Source of the DNA: Rubrobacter xylanophilus
Lineage (GTDB): Bacteria > Actinomycetota > Rubrobacteria > Rubrobacterales > Rubrobacteraceae
Assembly (NCBI RefSeq): GCF_007164525.1
Contig: NZ_AP019791.1
Span: 2,281,501-2,345,500, forward strand
Reading direction: 5' to 3'
DNA: 64,000 nucleotides
Shown here: piece by piece, positions 54,863 through 64,000 of the stretch
Layout of the letters: every line of letters starts with the position of its first letter
Numbering within the stretch: position 1 is the stretch's first letter
Position numbers and translations under genes: made by a program
Notes under the pieces: generated by a model
The model's input: the letters and a program-made list of their open reading frames with translations, nothing else
Databases searched by the model: none
Told to the model about the DNA's origin: nothing

Positions 54863-55699
54863 ATGCAGTCCCTCGCCAATGCGATAGCCGACTTTTTCGC
54901 CCGGATCTTCGATCCGATAGTCGACGTGCTGGGAGCCGTGCTCCGTTTCTTCCACTATGACCTGGGAGCGGAGTGGTGGCTGAGCATAGCACTTCTCACG
55001 GTGGTCGTGAGAACGTTGCTCTTCCCTCTGACTTTGAAACAGATGAGGAGCATGCGGGCCATGCAGGAACTGCGGCCCGAGATACAGCGGATCCAGCGTC
55101 AGTACCGCAACAACCCGCAGCTCCGCAACCAGGAGATCATGAAGCTCTACCAGGAGCGGAACGTAAACCCGCTTGGCGGTTGCCTGCCCCTCTTGGTCCA
55201 GATGCCGATCTTTATCGGCATCTTCTACGTGATCCGCGAGTTCGGCGGCTACAGCTACGGCGGGAGGGTGGTGGAGCCGAGCGAGCCGACATTCGAGACG
55301 GGGGGAATCCTTTGGTTCCAGGACCTCTCGCAGATGGACCCTTACTATTTGCTCCCGATCTTGTCGGCGCTGACGATGCTGGCGGGGACGGAGATCTCCG
55401 CGAAGTACATGGAGCCTCAACAGCGCTGGATCATGCGCATCGTCCCGTTCGCGATCACGTTGTTCCTCTGGAATTTTCCCGCCGGGCTGTTCGTGTACTG
55501 GATATCTAATAACTTGGTGACGATCGCCCAGAACTACTTTATCTACAACTATGGGCCGGGCAGGCGCTCGGAGAAGGATGCCGGGAAACCGGACGCGCAG
55601 GATCAGAATCCACAACCATCCGCGCAGGCTCGGGAAGAGGACCCGCAGAAGCGGGCAGCTAAGGCAGCGAAGAGGAAGCGGAGAAAGAAGAAGAGATGA
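54863..55699 (+). CDS. yidC: YidC/Oxa1 membrane protein insertase
   Basis: 278 residues, the short Gram-positive type without the large periplasmic domain. The conserved core WWLSIALLTVVVRTLLFPLT, the basic Arg in that helix, and FLWNFPAGLFVYWISNNL mark the insertase fold. The C-terminal tail is very basic (AKAAKRKRRKKK), suited to ribosome contact. It ends overlapping jag by 4 bp. Confidence 0.94.
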   Translation: MQSLANAIADFFARIFDPIVDVLGAVLRFFHYDLGAEWWLSIALLTVVVRTLLFPLTLKQMRSMRAMQELRPEIQRIQRQYRNNPQLRNQEIMKLYQERNVNPLGGCLPLLVQMPIFIGIFYVIREFGGYSYGGRVVEPSEPTFETGGILWFQDLSQMDPYYLLPILSALTMLAGTEISAKYMEPQQRWIMRIVPFAITLFLWNFPAGLFVYWISNNLVTIAQNYFIYNYGPGRRSEKDAGKPDAQDQNPQPSAQAREEDPQKRAAKAAKRKRRKKKR

Positions 55700-56391
55700 T
55701 GGAAGACCGAGAGTTTCACGCTTCTAATGTGGAGGAAGCCGTTCGTGAGGCGGCAAAGTCGCTGGGCGTCTCGCCAGAGGAACTCCGGTACGAGGTGCTG
55801 GACGAAGGGAGTGAGGGGTTCCTCGGAATCGGAGCGAGGGACGCCCGGATCCGGGTGATCCAAGAGGAGGGAGGCGACTCCATGCCTGAGGAGCCCGTCG
55901 ATCTCGAAGACGGAACACCAGAGGAGATCGGAGAGGTTCCCGAAAACCTCCTGCAGGAGATCGAACGTCTCACCAGCGAGATCGTGAACGCGATGGGGCT
56001 GGGCGGCCGGGTAGACGTGTATGACGCGGGAGAGTACATCGCCGCGGATGTCGCCACGGATCACACCGCAATCTTGATCGGCCAGAAGGGCGAGACGATC
56101 GATGCCCTCCAGTTCTTGATCAACTCGGCGGTCTACCGCAATAGACCGTTCGTGAAGCGCATCATCCTGGACTCCGAAGGATACCGCCAGCGCAGAATAG
56201 AAGCCATCCAGGGAATCGCCCACCGAAGCGCCCGCAGAGCCATCCGCGAACGTCGCTCCATCAAGCTTCCCCCCATGAGCCCCGCCGAACGCCGTATCGT
56301 GCACGTCTACCTCAAGGATAATCCCCGTGTTACCACCTTCAGCGAGGGAAGCGGTCCAAACCGCAGGGTCACGGTCGCGCCAAATCTGTAG
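55696..56391 (+). CDS. jag: Jag/KhpB RNA-binding protein (Jag-N, KH, R3H)
   Basis: 231 residues. A Jag-N domain (about 1-55; EEAVREAAKSLG and GFLGIGARDARI) is followed by a linker, a KH domain (about 95-165; LIGQKGETIDALQFLINSAV) and an R3H domain (about 170-225; PPMSPAERRIVHVYL). In Firmicutes it works with KhpA as a global RNA binder affecting cell division. It is coupled to yidC. Confidence 0.93.
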   Translation: MMEDREFHASNVEEAVREAAKSLGVSPEELRYEVLDEGSEGFLGIGARDARIRVIQEEGGDSMPEEPVDLEDGTPEEIGEVPENLLQEIERLTSEIVNAMGLGGRVDVYDAGEYIAADVATDHTAILIGQKGETIDALQFLINSAVYRNRPFVKRIILDSEGYRQRRIEAIQGIAHRSARRAIRERRSIKLPPMSPAERRIVHVYLKDNPRVTTFSEGSGPNRRVTVAPNL

Positions 56392-56392
56392 G

Positions 56393-56408
56393 CGTTTCAC
56401 GTGAAACA
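56393..56408. promoter_or_regulatory. parS: parS site between jag and rsmG
   Basis: CGTTTCACGTGAAACA differs from the universal TGTTTCACGTGAAACA by one base. It starts 2 bp after the jag stop and is a ParB-binding nucleation site. Confidence 0.92.
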
Positions 56409-56486
56409 TAACCCCGAGCAGTACAACGGGATTTGCGACACAGGTGTGCATAGGCAAACTTTTGTCGTAAACTGCTGGCTAGGTGT

Positions 56487-57242
56487 ATGGGCGACCGGGT
56501 GTTTCACGTGAAACACGAGGTGCGGAACCGCGTGGTGCGGCAGTTGGAAGGGTGGGGGGTAGAGGTTTCCGGCGAGCAGCTGCGGCTGTTGGAGCGCTAT
56601 GCGCTGTTGCTGGCGCGGTACGAGAGGGCTAACGTCATAGGGACGAGGGACGTTGAGGAGATTCTGAGGGAGCATGTTCTTGACTCGTTGAGTTGTTTGC
56701 TCTTTGGGCCTCTATTGCGGGCGCGGCGGATCGTCGACGTGGGAAGCGGCGGGGGATTGCCTGGAATCCCGTTGAAGATACTTCTTTCGGGGGCTGAGAT
56801 GGTTCTGGTCGAGGCGACGGGCAAGAAGGCGCGGTTTATGGAGCATGCTGTTCGTCAGTTGGGGCTGAGGGGTACGAGGGTGGTGAATGCCCGGGTGGAG
56901 GAGGTGGGACGGGAACTCGAGCAGCGTGCGGCATACGACGTGGCGCTTGCCCGGGCTGTGGCCGCATTACCGGTTCTGGCCGAGTACTGCGTACCGCTCG
57001 TACGCGTCGGGGGGCACGTTCTGGCGATGAAGGGCCGCATCAGTGGGGAGGAACTGCACGCAGGGGGGGCTGCGGCCGGCAGGTTGGGGGCGCGGGTTTC
57101 GGGGGTTCTCGAAGTGTCGAGGTTGCCGGAGGTGTCGGAGGCAAAGCAGCGCAGGATAGTAATCCTGGAGAAGACCGAAGAGACCTCAGAGCGATATCCC
57201 AGAAAAGTCGGCATACCGGCCAAGAGGCCACTTGCGGGATGA
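56487..57242 (+). CDS. rsmG: 16S rRNA (guanine-527-N7)-methyltransferase
   Basis: 251 residues. The SAM-binding motif is VDVGSGGGLPGIPLKI, preceded by NVIGTRDVEEILREHVLDSL. RsmG methylates G527 of 16S rRNA. Its place just before parA-parB is the usual one. The first codons encode VFHVKH because a parS site lies in the reading frame. Its base usage is less extreme than in the wall cluster. Confidence 0.94.
   Translation: MGDRVFHVKHEVRNRVVRQLEGWGVEVSGEQLRLLERYALLLARYERANVIGTRDVEEILREHVLDSLSCLLFGPLLRARRIVDVGSGGGLPGIPLKILLSGAEMVLVEATGKKARFMEHAVRQLGLRGTRVVNARVEEVGRELEQRAAYDVALARAVAALPVLAEYCVPLVRVGGHVLAMKGRISGEELHAGGAAAGRLGARVSGVLEVSRLPEVSEAKQRRIVILEKTEETSERYPRKVGIPAKRPLAG
56500..56515. promoter_or_regulatory. 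parS: parS site within the rsmG coding sequence
   Basis: TGTTTCACGTGAAACA is an exact match to the parS consensus and encodes residues 5-10 of RsmG. It is 92 bp from the first parS site. Confidence 0.96.
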
Positions 57243-57275
57243 TGAAGAAGGAAGGGCCACCGGACACATGATAAT

Positions 57276-58043
57276 ATGCCGGCGGTGAAGGCCGTCGTCG
57301 CCATAGTCAACCAGAAGGGAGGGGTGGGGAAGAGTACCACCGCCATCAATCTGGCTGCCTACCTTGCAGGGAAAGGGGAACGGGTGCTGGTGGTGGACAT
57401 GGATCCCCAGGCCAACGCCACGAGCGGGCTCGGGGTCTCGGCCGAGGGGGGCTGCATGTACGACGTCCTTATAGAGGGACGTTCCCTGCAGGAAGTTGCG
57501 CGGTCCACGCGGGTCGAGAGGCTTGAGGTTGCTCCCTCGACCATAAACCTGGTGGGTGCCGAGGTGGAGCTCGTCTCCAGCCTGGCGCGAGAGTACAAGC
57601 TAAAAAAAGCTTTGCAGAAGCTACCGCAAGAGGCTTACGATCGGGTACTCGTGGACTGTCCTCCTTCCCTGGATCTGCTCACGCTCAACGCCCTTGCGGC
57701 GGCCGACGAGGTACTCATCCCCATCCAGTGTGAGTACTACGCCCTCGAGGGTCTCACCCAGCTCATGCAGAGTATTCGGATGGTCAGGGAGGAGCTGAAC
57801 CCCGGGCTAAGGATAGGGGGAGTGCTTCTCACCATGTTCGATCCCAGGACCAACCTCTCCCGGCAGGTCGTCGAGGAGGTCAGGTCCTTCTTCGGGGACA
57901 GTGTGTTCAGGACCATCATCCCGCGCAACGTGCGTCTCAGCGAGGCGCCCAGCTTCGGGTTGCCCATAGCGCTCTACGCACCGAAGAGCACAGGGGCGGA
58001 AGCATACGAAGCGGTGGCCGAGGAGGTACTGAGCCGTGGGTAG
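57276..58043 (+). CDS. parA: Chromosome partitioning ATPase ParA
   Basis: 255 residues. The deviant Walker A is VNQKGGVGKSTTAINLA, followed by DMDPQANATSGL and the Walker B region VLVDCPPSLDLLTLNAL. ParA forms ATP-dependent patches on the nucleoid that move ParB-parS complexes. A GATAAT box ends at 57275, so GTG 57285 may be the true start on a nearly leaderless mRNA; ATG 57276 directly abuts that box. Confidence 0.95.
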   Translation: MPAVKAVVAIVNQKGGVGKSTTAINLAAYLAGKGERVLVVDMDPQANATSGLGVSAEGGCMYDVLIEGRSLQEVARSTRVERLEVAPSTINLVGAEVELVSSLAREYKLKKALQKLPQEAYDRVLVDCPPSLDLLTLNALAAADEVLIPIQCEYYALEGLTQLMQSIRMVREELNPGLRIGGVLLTMFDPRTNLSRQVVEEVRSFFGDSVFRTIIPRNVRLSEAPSFGLPIALYAPKSTGAEAYEAVAEEVLSRG

Positions 58044-58908
58044 AAGAGGTCTGGGGAGGGGGCTTTCGGCGCTCATCGCGACCGGGGAGAGCGTCGGCGG
58101 GCTCAAGTTCGAGGAGCTGCCGATCTCCGCCATCCGACCCAACTCCTTCCAACCGCGGCGCAACTTCCCGGAGGCGGGGATCCGGGAGCTGGCGGCCTCA
58201 ATTCGCGAGGTGGGGATACTCCAACCGCTGGTGGTGCGCTCCACCGAGCGGGGTTTCGAACTAATCGCCGGCGAACGTCGGCTCCGGGCGGCCAAGGAGG
58301 CCGGGCTCGAACGGGTACCGGTACTCATTCGGCAGGCGGGAACCGACGAGTCCATGGAGCTCGCGCTCGTGGAGAACCTGCAGAGGGAAGACCTGAACCC
58401 TCTGGAGACCGCAGCCGCCTATCAGGCGCTCATGGACAGCTTCGGTCTCACCAAGGAGCAGCTGGCCATGCGGCTCGGCAAGAGCAGAGCGGCCGTCACC
58501 AACACCCTCCGGCTGGTTCAGCTTCCCGAGCGGGTGCGGACGATGCTGCAAGATGGAAAGCTCAGCGAAGGACACGCTCGGGCGCTCCTTAGTCTCAAGA
58601 GCGAGGAGGACATCGTGCGGCTCGCCGAGAGGATCCACGCGGAGAGGCTCTCCGTACGGAAGGTCGAAGAGCTGGTACGCCGGATTCTCTCCGGGGAGGG
58701 AAGGGGGGGGAGGGAAGATGCAGCCTCCAGGAGCGGCCGGGAAGCCCGCGGTGCGGAGGAGGAATACGCAGCGGCGTCGCGCATGATCCAGGAGAAGATA
58801 GAGTTGCCGGTGCGGATAAAGTCCTCGCGGCGGGGCGGGAAGCTGGAGATACGGTTCCATAATCGCGATCAGCTGGAGGCCCTAGTCTCGCTTCTGACCT
58901 CGAGTTAG
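58036..58908 (+). CDS. parB: Chromosome partitioning protein ParB
   Basis: 290 residues. The CTPase/ParB-N domain contains the box GERRLRAAKEAGLERVPVLI, with ENLQREDLNPLETAAAYQ, and the central HTH reads LTKEQLAMRLGKSRAAVTNTLRLVQLP. The C-terminal dimer domain follows a variable linker. It binds the two parS sites 1.5-1.6 kb upstream. It overlaps parA by 8 bp. Confidence 0.95.
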   Translation: MGRRGLGRGLSALIATGESVGGLKFEELPISAIRPNSFQPRRNFPEAGIRELAASIREVGILQPLVVRSTERGFELIAGERRLRAAKEAGLERVPVLIRQAGTDESMELALVENLQREDLNPLETAAAYQALMDSFGLTKEQLAMRLGKSRAAVTNTLRLVQLPERVRTMLQDGKLSEGHARALLSLKSEEDIVRLAERIHAERLSVRKVEELVRRILSGEGRGGREDAASRSGREARGAEEEYAAASRMIQEKIELPVRIKSSRRGGKLEIRFHNRDQLEALVSLLTSS

Positions 58909-59372
58909 GAAATATCCCGGGATGAGGGAGTGGAGAAGGTCTTTCTTCTTTCCGTTCTTTCGCTGATCCTTTGCTCTGCTGCGAGAGCAGTACTCGCCAG
59001 CGAGCCCGGATCGCCGGTCACCGGAAGGCTTCATGAAAATCCATGCCTCTGCAAAAGCCAGAACTATAAACCAGTCATCTATTTGATACAAAAAGCACCA
59101 TATCCGCGATTTTCAGCGAGCGCGTCGGGGTTACGGGGAGGTGGTGAGATCTTATGAGCGGGCTCAGCAGCTGCTACGGGGCGTCTGGCGACGGTTCTCC
59201 CGGGAGCAAGGCGAGCACGGGAGCTCTGGCGTCGCGAGCGACGGTTGACGGCGTCCATCTGCTGGGGGGTGCGGAAGACGGCCCCGGCGAGCGTTGAGGA
59301 GCTTCGCCGGGTGAGCAGCGCATTTCGGGGGGCCTGCCGTCGGAGGGAACGTTGGTGGGCGGCGGGGGGTAA
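58909..59372. other. 464-bp region without a convincing gene
   Basis: Codon usage here is unlike the neighbours and AT content rises (about 59020-59110). A 75-codon GTG frame at 58930-59157 begins with a signal-peptide-like stretch (VFLLSVLSLILCSAARAVLA) but has poor third-position GC and no spaced ribosome site, so it is not called. The stretch 59155-59240 in one frame reads ERAQQLLRGVWRRFSREQGE and may be the decayed front of the transglycosylase remnant that follows. Confidence 0.5.
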
Positions 59373-59622
59373 GGGATCGAGGTGTACTGGCGTGTGCTGG
59401 TTGCCATTGGCAAAGTGTAATACGACAATGAGCGACGGATGGGTCCTTCGGTGGCTAGAGCACTCGGGTCGTGCGATTTCTGCCTGCCGCCTGGCTGCTG
59501 GCCGGGGTGGATGACAACGGGACGGGGGGTCGGACCCATTATCGTCTACGCGACGCCGGTGCTCCCGGAGACTGGCATGCTGGCTCTATGCGTACAACCG
59601 CGATGAGTGGTACATGCGCTAG
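59373..59622 (+). pseudogene. Frameshifted lytic transglycosylase (SLT domain) remnant
   Basis: Fragments in all three forward frames line up in the order of one SLT-type lytic transglycosylase domain: YWRVLVAIGKV (59385-59417) then an in-frame stop at 59418, YDNERR, RFLPAAWLLAGVDDNGTGGR (59474-59533), YRLRDAGAPGDWHA (59540-59581) and LYAYNRDEWYMR with a stop (59584-59622). These match the family blocks AAIGKVE, QFLPATW, GVDGNGDGR, YLRxxGAPxDW and ALxAYNxxxWYV. At least two frameshifts and one nonsense codon make it non-functional. The intact protein would have cut peptidoglycan. Confidence 0.72.
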
Positions 59623-59647
59623 GCACGCCTCCGCGACGAGGCGTGCC
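59622..59647. terminator. Strong GC hairpin between convergent genes
   Basis: GGCACGCCTC and GAGGCGTGCC form a perfect 10-bp stem with a 6-nt loop. It starts at the stop codon of the transglycosylase remnant and faces the 3' end of the TOBE gene, as a shared terminator would. No T-run follows on either side. Confidence 0.55.
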
Positions 59648-59717
59648 GGGCGCTGCCTAATGCCTGAGAGGTCTGTTTCCCTCGTGGGTCAGCGGAGCAT
59701 CCTTGCCAGGGGATCTA

Positions 59718-59936
59718 TCAGCCCGCGCCTTCGTCGGTCAGGATCATGACGTCGGTCGCCTTCACCAGGGCGGTAGCCCGCTGACCGGCTTCGAGTCCCA
59801 GCTCTTCGGCGCTCTCACGGGTTATGAGGGCGACGATGTGGTTGTCGCCGACCTGCAGGGTGACCTTGGCGGTCACGTCACCCTTCTCCACCTCGGTTAT
59901 CGTGCCCGGCAGTCGGTTGCGGGTGCTCAGCCTCAC
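59718..59936 (-). CDS. Molbindin-like TOBE domain protein
   Basis: 72 residues, a single TOBE/Mop domain: STRNRLPGTITEVEKGDVTAKV and LITRESAEELGLEAGQRATALVKATDVMI. Mop proteins bind molybdate or tungstate oxyanions in the cytosol. AAGGAGAGGAAC precedes the GTG start. It lies in a decayed patch next to an IS110 element and a truncated PucR-like regulator; both the Mo link and PucR are common around xanthine dehydrogenase loci, but no such enzyme is present here. Confidence 0.88.
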   Translation of the reverse strand: MRLSTRNRLPGTITEVEKGDVTAKVTLQVGDNHIVALITRESAEELGLEAGQRATALVKATDVMILTDEGAG

Positions 59937-59989
59937 GTTCCTCTCCTTGTATCTTGGTTTCGGTCGTTCACAATGCGGCCAATATGGGC

Positions 59990-61455
<1,466 letters not shown>

Positions 61456-61536
61456 CGGGCCATTCTAAACGGCGCGCCCTGCATCGTGCTAGAAATGGGT
61501 CGTTGGGAGATCCCGCGCGAAGGAGGGTGCGCCGAA

Positions 61537-61872
61537 ATGGAGGCCTCGCGGGTGGAGATGTTCAGGAAGCTGCTGGAGAGGGACCCGGAGAACCCGATGT
61601 TGCTGTATTCTTTGGGCTCTGAGCTGTTCCGGCGGAGGGCTTTCGAGGAGTCGACCAAGCATCTGCGCCGGGCCATACAGAGCAAGCCCGACTACTCGGT
61701 GGCCTATCGGACGCTGGGCCGCGCGCTCTACGAGCTCGGCGAGGACGAGGAGGCGCGGCGGGTCTTCGAGAGGGGGCGGGAGGTGGCCCGGAGGAACGGC
61801 GACCTGCAGACCGTGAAGGAGATAGACGTCTTCATGCGCAGGCTAGAGAAGCGGGCCGCGGGCGGCCGGTAG
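61537..61872 (+). CDS. TPR-repeat protein
   Basis: 111 residues from ATG 61537, with AAGGAGGG 9 nt upstream. Two to three TPR units are visible: LLYSLGSELFRRRAFEESTKHLRRAI, then VAYRTLGRALYELGEDEEARRVFERG. There is no signal or membrane segment. TPRs mediate protein contacts; the partner may be the adjacent unknown protein 4 bp downstream. Confidence 0.82.
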   Translation: MEASRVEMFRKLLERDPENPMLLYSLGSELFRRRAFEESTKHLRRAIQSKPDYSVAYRTLGRALYELGEDEEARRVFERGREVARRNGDLQTVKEIDVFMRRLEKRAAGGR

Positions 61873-61876
61873 ACCG

Positions 61877-62326
61877 GTGGCCGAGGCGTCCATAGCCGTG
61901 TTCGTGGACTACGGGAGCCCGCTCGCCCGCCGGGTGGCGGGCGACATATGGTCCGGGCTCGCCCGGGCGGTGCTGGATGCCGGCTACTCCAGGACTTCGG
62001 CCTTCTGGGAGAGCCTGGAGGAGCCCGAGCTTCCGGCTATCCCGGGCGGTCCGACGGTGCAGATCTTCGTCGTCGGCCAGGACCGGCCCGAGGCCGTGGA
62101 GGAGGTGGGGGAGGCGTCTGAGCCGGGTGTCTCGGGCGTCTACGGTGTGGTGGTCGCCGTCCCGCACCGGCCGAGCCCGCTGGCAGGTTCCCTCCTGTAC
62201 CAGGGGGTGGAGCGGCTCAAAGGCCGGGGGGTCAGGGCCGGCGTCATAGAGCCCGCCCTCCTGCACGCCCTCCCCTCCGAGTGCGAGGCCTACGCCCGCA
62301 GGCTCCTCGGGCACGTCCGGCGCTAG
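61877..62326 (+). CDS. Hypothetical protein in TPR-DUF92 operon
   Basis: 149 residues, not recognised. It appears as an alpha/beta fold starting EASIAVFVDYGSPLARRVAGD, with a beta strand VQIFVVGQDRP and GVVVAVPHRPSPLAG. There is no membrane segment. The GTG start lies 4 bp after the TPR gene. It is probably co-transcribed with the TPR and DUF92 genes. Confidence 0.6.
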   Translation: MAEASIAVFVDYGSPLARRVAGDIWSGLARAVLDAGYSRTSAFWESLEEPELPAIPGGPTVQIFVVGQDRPEAVEEVGEASEPGVSGVYGVVVAVPHRPSPLAGSLLYQGVERLKGRGVRAGVIEPALLHALPSECEAYARRLLGHVRR

Positions 62327-62355
62327 GGGGTGACGGGATAGGGGAGCCGGGAAAG

Positions 62356-63042
62356 TTGGTGGCCGCCGTCGCGGTGACGGCCGTCTTCGCCGCGCTGGCC
62401 TACCGGCTCGGGATGGTAAGCGCGGGCGGGGCGGCGGGGGGTATGGTGATCGGGACGCTCGTCTACGCCGGTCTCGGGGCGCCGGGTTTCGCCGTTCTGG
62501 CGCTCTTCGTGGTCGGGGGGTCGCTGCTCACCCGGCTCGGGTACGAGCGCAAGCGCCGCTCCGGAACGGCTGAGGCCCGCGGCGGGCGGCGCGGGGCGAA
62601 GAACGCGCTCGCCAACGGGGGGGTCGCGGTCGCGTGCGCGCTGCTCGCCTCCGCCACCCCCTATGGGGAGGGGTTTGCGGCCGCTTTCGTGGCGGCGCTC
62701 GGGGCCGCCTTCGCCGACACCGCGGAGTCCGAGATCGGGCAGCTGGCGGGCGGCTCCCCGCGCCTGATCACGACCATGCAGAAGGTCCGGCCCGGCACGG
62801 ATGGGGCCGTCTCGCTTGCCGGGACGCTCGCCGGGGTCGCCGCTGCAGGAATCACCGCGGCCCTCGGGGCCGTGCTCGGGCTCGCTGGCGAGCTGGCACC
62901 GGTGGCGGCCGCGGCCTTCCTCGGCACCGTCGTCGACAGCCTCATTGGGGCGCTCGCTCCCCGGATCGGGAACGAGCTCACCAACGTCTCTGGAACCCTC
63001 GCCGCTGCCGGGGCTGCGTTCGTCCTGATCGGCTGGTTCTGA
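62356..63042 (+). CDS. DUF92 family membrane protein
   Basis: 228 residues with about six membrane helices. Diagnostic blocks are ARGGRRGAKNALANGGVAVACA, ALGAAFADTAESEIGQL, RLITTMQKVRPGTDGAVSLAGT and GTVVDSLIGALAP. The family includes plant phytyl-phosphate kinase VTE6, so a CTP-dependent polyprenol or phytol phosphate role is possible. TTG 62356 is chosen because GGGGAG (62341-62346) is 9 nt upstream; GTG 62359 is equally possible. Confidence 0.85.
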   Translation: MVAAVAVTAVFAALAYRLGMVSAGGAAGGMVIGTLVYAGLGAPGFAVLALFVVGGSLLTRLGYERKRRSGTAEARGGRRGAKNALANGGVAVACALLASATPYGEGFAAAFVAALGAAFADTAESEIGQLAGGSPRLITTMQKVRPGTDGAVSLAGTLAGVAAAGITAALGAVLGLAGELAPVAAAAFLGTVVDSLIGALAPRIGNELTNVSGTLAAAGAAFVLIGWF

Positions 63043-63169
63043 GAAGGGTGCCGGAGGTGATAAGATAAAAACAGGTAGTATGGGTGCTGCAGGGAAAAAG
63101 TCCGCTTTCTTACAGTCTCGACTATAGGTTCCTGCTGCCCCGCACTTCGGAGGGGTTTTCGGGCTCGCG
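63043..63169. other. Leader region before leuS
   Basis: An A-rich stretch (63061-63075) and a GC hairpin-like segment followed by TTTT (about 63137-63158) are present. No T-box specifier or other known leader was recognised. Confidence 0.35.
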
Positions 63170-64000
63170 ATGAAGAACGACCGTGAAGCGGAGGAGTCCA
63201 TCTTGAGCGAGACGTTTACAAAGAGAGCTTCTCGCAGGGGATACGATCCCCGGGCCATAGAGGCGCGCTGGCAGCGGCGCTGGGCGGAGAGTGGTCTGTA
63301 CAGGACCGACGAGGATCCGGGCAAGCCCAAGCACTACGCGCTCACCATGCTGCCCTATCCGAGCGGGGATCTACACGTCGGGCACTGGTACGCGATGACG
63401 CCGTCGGACACCCGGGCCCGCTTCATGCGGATGCGCGGCTACCGAGTTTTCTTCCCCATAGGCTTCGACGCCTTCGGGCTCCCGGCGGAGAACGCGGCCA
63501 TAAAACGGGGTATCCACCCGCGAGACTGGACATACTCCAACATAGAGCGGATGCGGGGCCAGCTGAGGCAGATGGGCACCATGTTCGACTTCGACGCCGA
63601 GGTGGTGACCTGCGATCCAGAATACTACCGCTGGAACCAGTGGTTCTTCCTGAAGTTCTACGAGCGGGGGCTCGCCTACCGGGAGAAGGCCCCGGTGGAC
63701 TGGTGCCCGTCGTGCAACACCACGCTCGCCCGGGAGCAGGTGGTGGGTCCGGACAGGCGGTGCGAGCGCTGCGACACCCCGGTCGTAAAGCGAAACCTGG
63801 CCCAGTGGCTCTTCAAGATCACCGACTACGCCGAGGAGCTCCTGGACTTCTCCAAGATAGATTGGCCCGAGCGGGTCAAGACGCTGCAGAGGAACTGGAT
63901 CGGGCGCTCCGAGGGGGCGGAGGTAGAGTTCGAGATCGAAGGCTACGGGAAGGTCACGGTGTTCACCACCCGGCCGGACACGCTCTTTGGGGCCACGTTC
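63170..64000 (+). CDS. leuS: Leucyl-tRNA synthetase, N-terminal part (runs off the window)
   Basis: The first 277 codons of a class I synthetase are present without a stop. Signatures are [16 protein letters not shown] (HIGH-type motif), [13 protein letters not shown], the zinc-finger region [15 protein letters not shown] with RCERCDTPV, and the start of the editing domain ([12 protein letters not shown]). It charges tRNA-Leu. ATG 63170 and TTG 63203 are both possible; the TTG has GGAGGAG 8 nt upstream and is favoured by its ribosome site, while ATG has only a distant one. Confidence 0.95.
   Translation, partial: MKNDREAEESILSETFTKRASRRGYDPRAIEARWQRRWAESGLYRTDEDPGKPKHYALTMLPYPSGDLHVGHWYAMTPSDTRARFMRMRGYRVFFPIGFDAFGLPAENAAIKRGIHPRDWTYSNIERMRGQLRQMGTMFDFDAEVVTCDPEYYRWNQWFFLKFYERGLAYREKAPVDWCPSCNTTLAREQVVGPDRRCERCDTPVVKRNLAQWLFKITDYAEELLDFSKIDWPERVKTLQRNWIGRSEGAEVEFEIEGYGKVTVFTTRPDTLFGATF

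Noticed and set aside
58930-59157. 75-codon GTG frame with a signal-peptide-like start
   Set aside because: Third-position GC is low compared with all neighbours, no spaced ribosome site exists, and the rest shows no conserved pattern. It is described only as part of the gene-free gap.
59650-59700. CTCTCAGGCA on the minus strand, resembling the 3' part of a glycine riboswitch
   Set aside because: The matching 5' GGGAGAG half and the central GCCGAAG-type core are absent upstream on that strand, and no glycine gene follows.
63043-63169. Attenuator or T-box before leuS
   Set aside because: The GC segment before TTTT pairs poorly, and no AGGGUGG-type T-box bulge was seen.

Overview
The window is a GC-rich bacterial chromosome segment carrying the replication origin. 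Gene content (FhaA-FhaB-PstP-RodA-PbpA-PknB cluster, class E sortases, PASTA kinase, ParA/ParB with parS sites, frequent GTG/TTG starts) points to an actinobacterium. MutL, a DnaD/DnaI-type primosome operon and DUF305 proteins suit a deep-branching lineage such as Rubrobacter. That genus assignment is inference; no 16S gene is present.

Left part (1-7.8 kb): a metal/redox island. A MerR regulator is divergent from a thioredoxin and an HMA metal-binding protein, and both of those genes have MerR-type promoters with 19-bp spacers. Two convergent class E sortases, two small membrane proteins that may be paralogues, a DUF305 lipoprotein-like protein, a CPVC membrane protein and an LTA-synthase-like sulfatase follow. 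7.8-22 kb: a DUF1624 acyltransferase, a minus-strand operon of DnaD-like protein, DnaC/DnaI-like loader and a putative single-strand annealing protein, a circularly permuted ATP-grasp protein, DUF1385, accB-accC, mutL, an alpha/beta hydrolase, a MauE/DoxX protein divergent from a TlpA-like thioredoxin, and a glutamate-cysteine ligase-like enzyme.

22-31 kb: tRNA-Leu and the actinobacterial cell-wall and Ser/Thr phosphorylation cluster (polytopic kinase, fhaA, fhaB, pstP, rodA/ftsW, pbpA, pknB), which would couple phospho-signalling to peptidoglycan synthesis. 31-44 kb: a coiled-coil/beta-CASP nuclease fusion, SDR, RDD protein, CoaC-like flavoprotein, Nudix hydrolase, tRNA-Gly, a three-gene succinate dehydrogenase operon of the mycobacterial Sdh1 type, rnpB, and a NYN-LOTUS RNase.

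44-59 kb: the origin core, in the order gyrA, gyrB, recF, S4 protein, dnaN, oriC, dnaA, GHKL-HTH protein, second DnaA-box cluster, rpmH, rnpA, yidD, yidC, jag, rsmG, parA, parB. Genes left of oriC read leftward and genes right of the second cluster read rightward, so both arms are co-oriented with replication. oriC holds 14 exact DnaA boxes beside an AT-rich inverted repeat, and three more exact boxes lie on the far side of dnaA. 58.9-61.5 kb is a decaying accessory patch: a frameshifted lytic transglycosylase remnant, a molbindin-like TOBE protein, an IS110-family element with a structured 5' non-coding region, and an N-truncated PucR-type regulator. It is followed by a TPR protein, an unknown protein, a DUF92 membrane protein and the start of leuS, which runs off the window.

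Recurrent features are -10 boxes placed 6-9 nt before start codons (probably leaderless mRNAs), 4-bp gene overlaps, and convergent genes whose 3' ends overlap.
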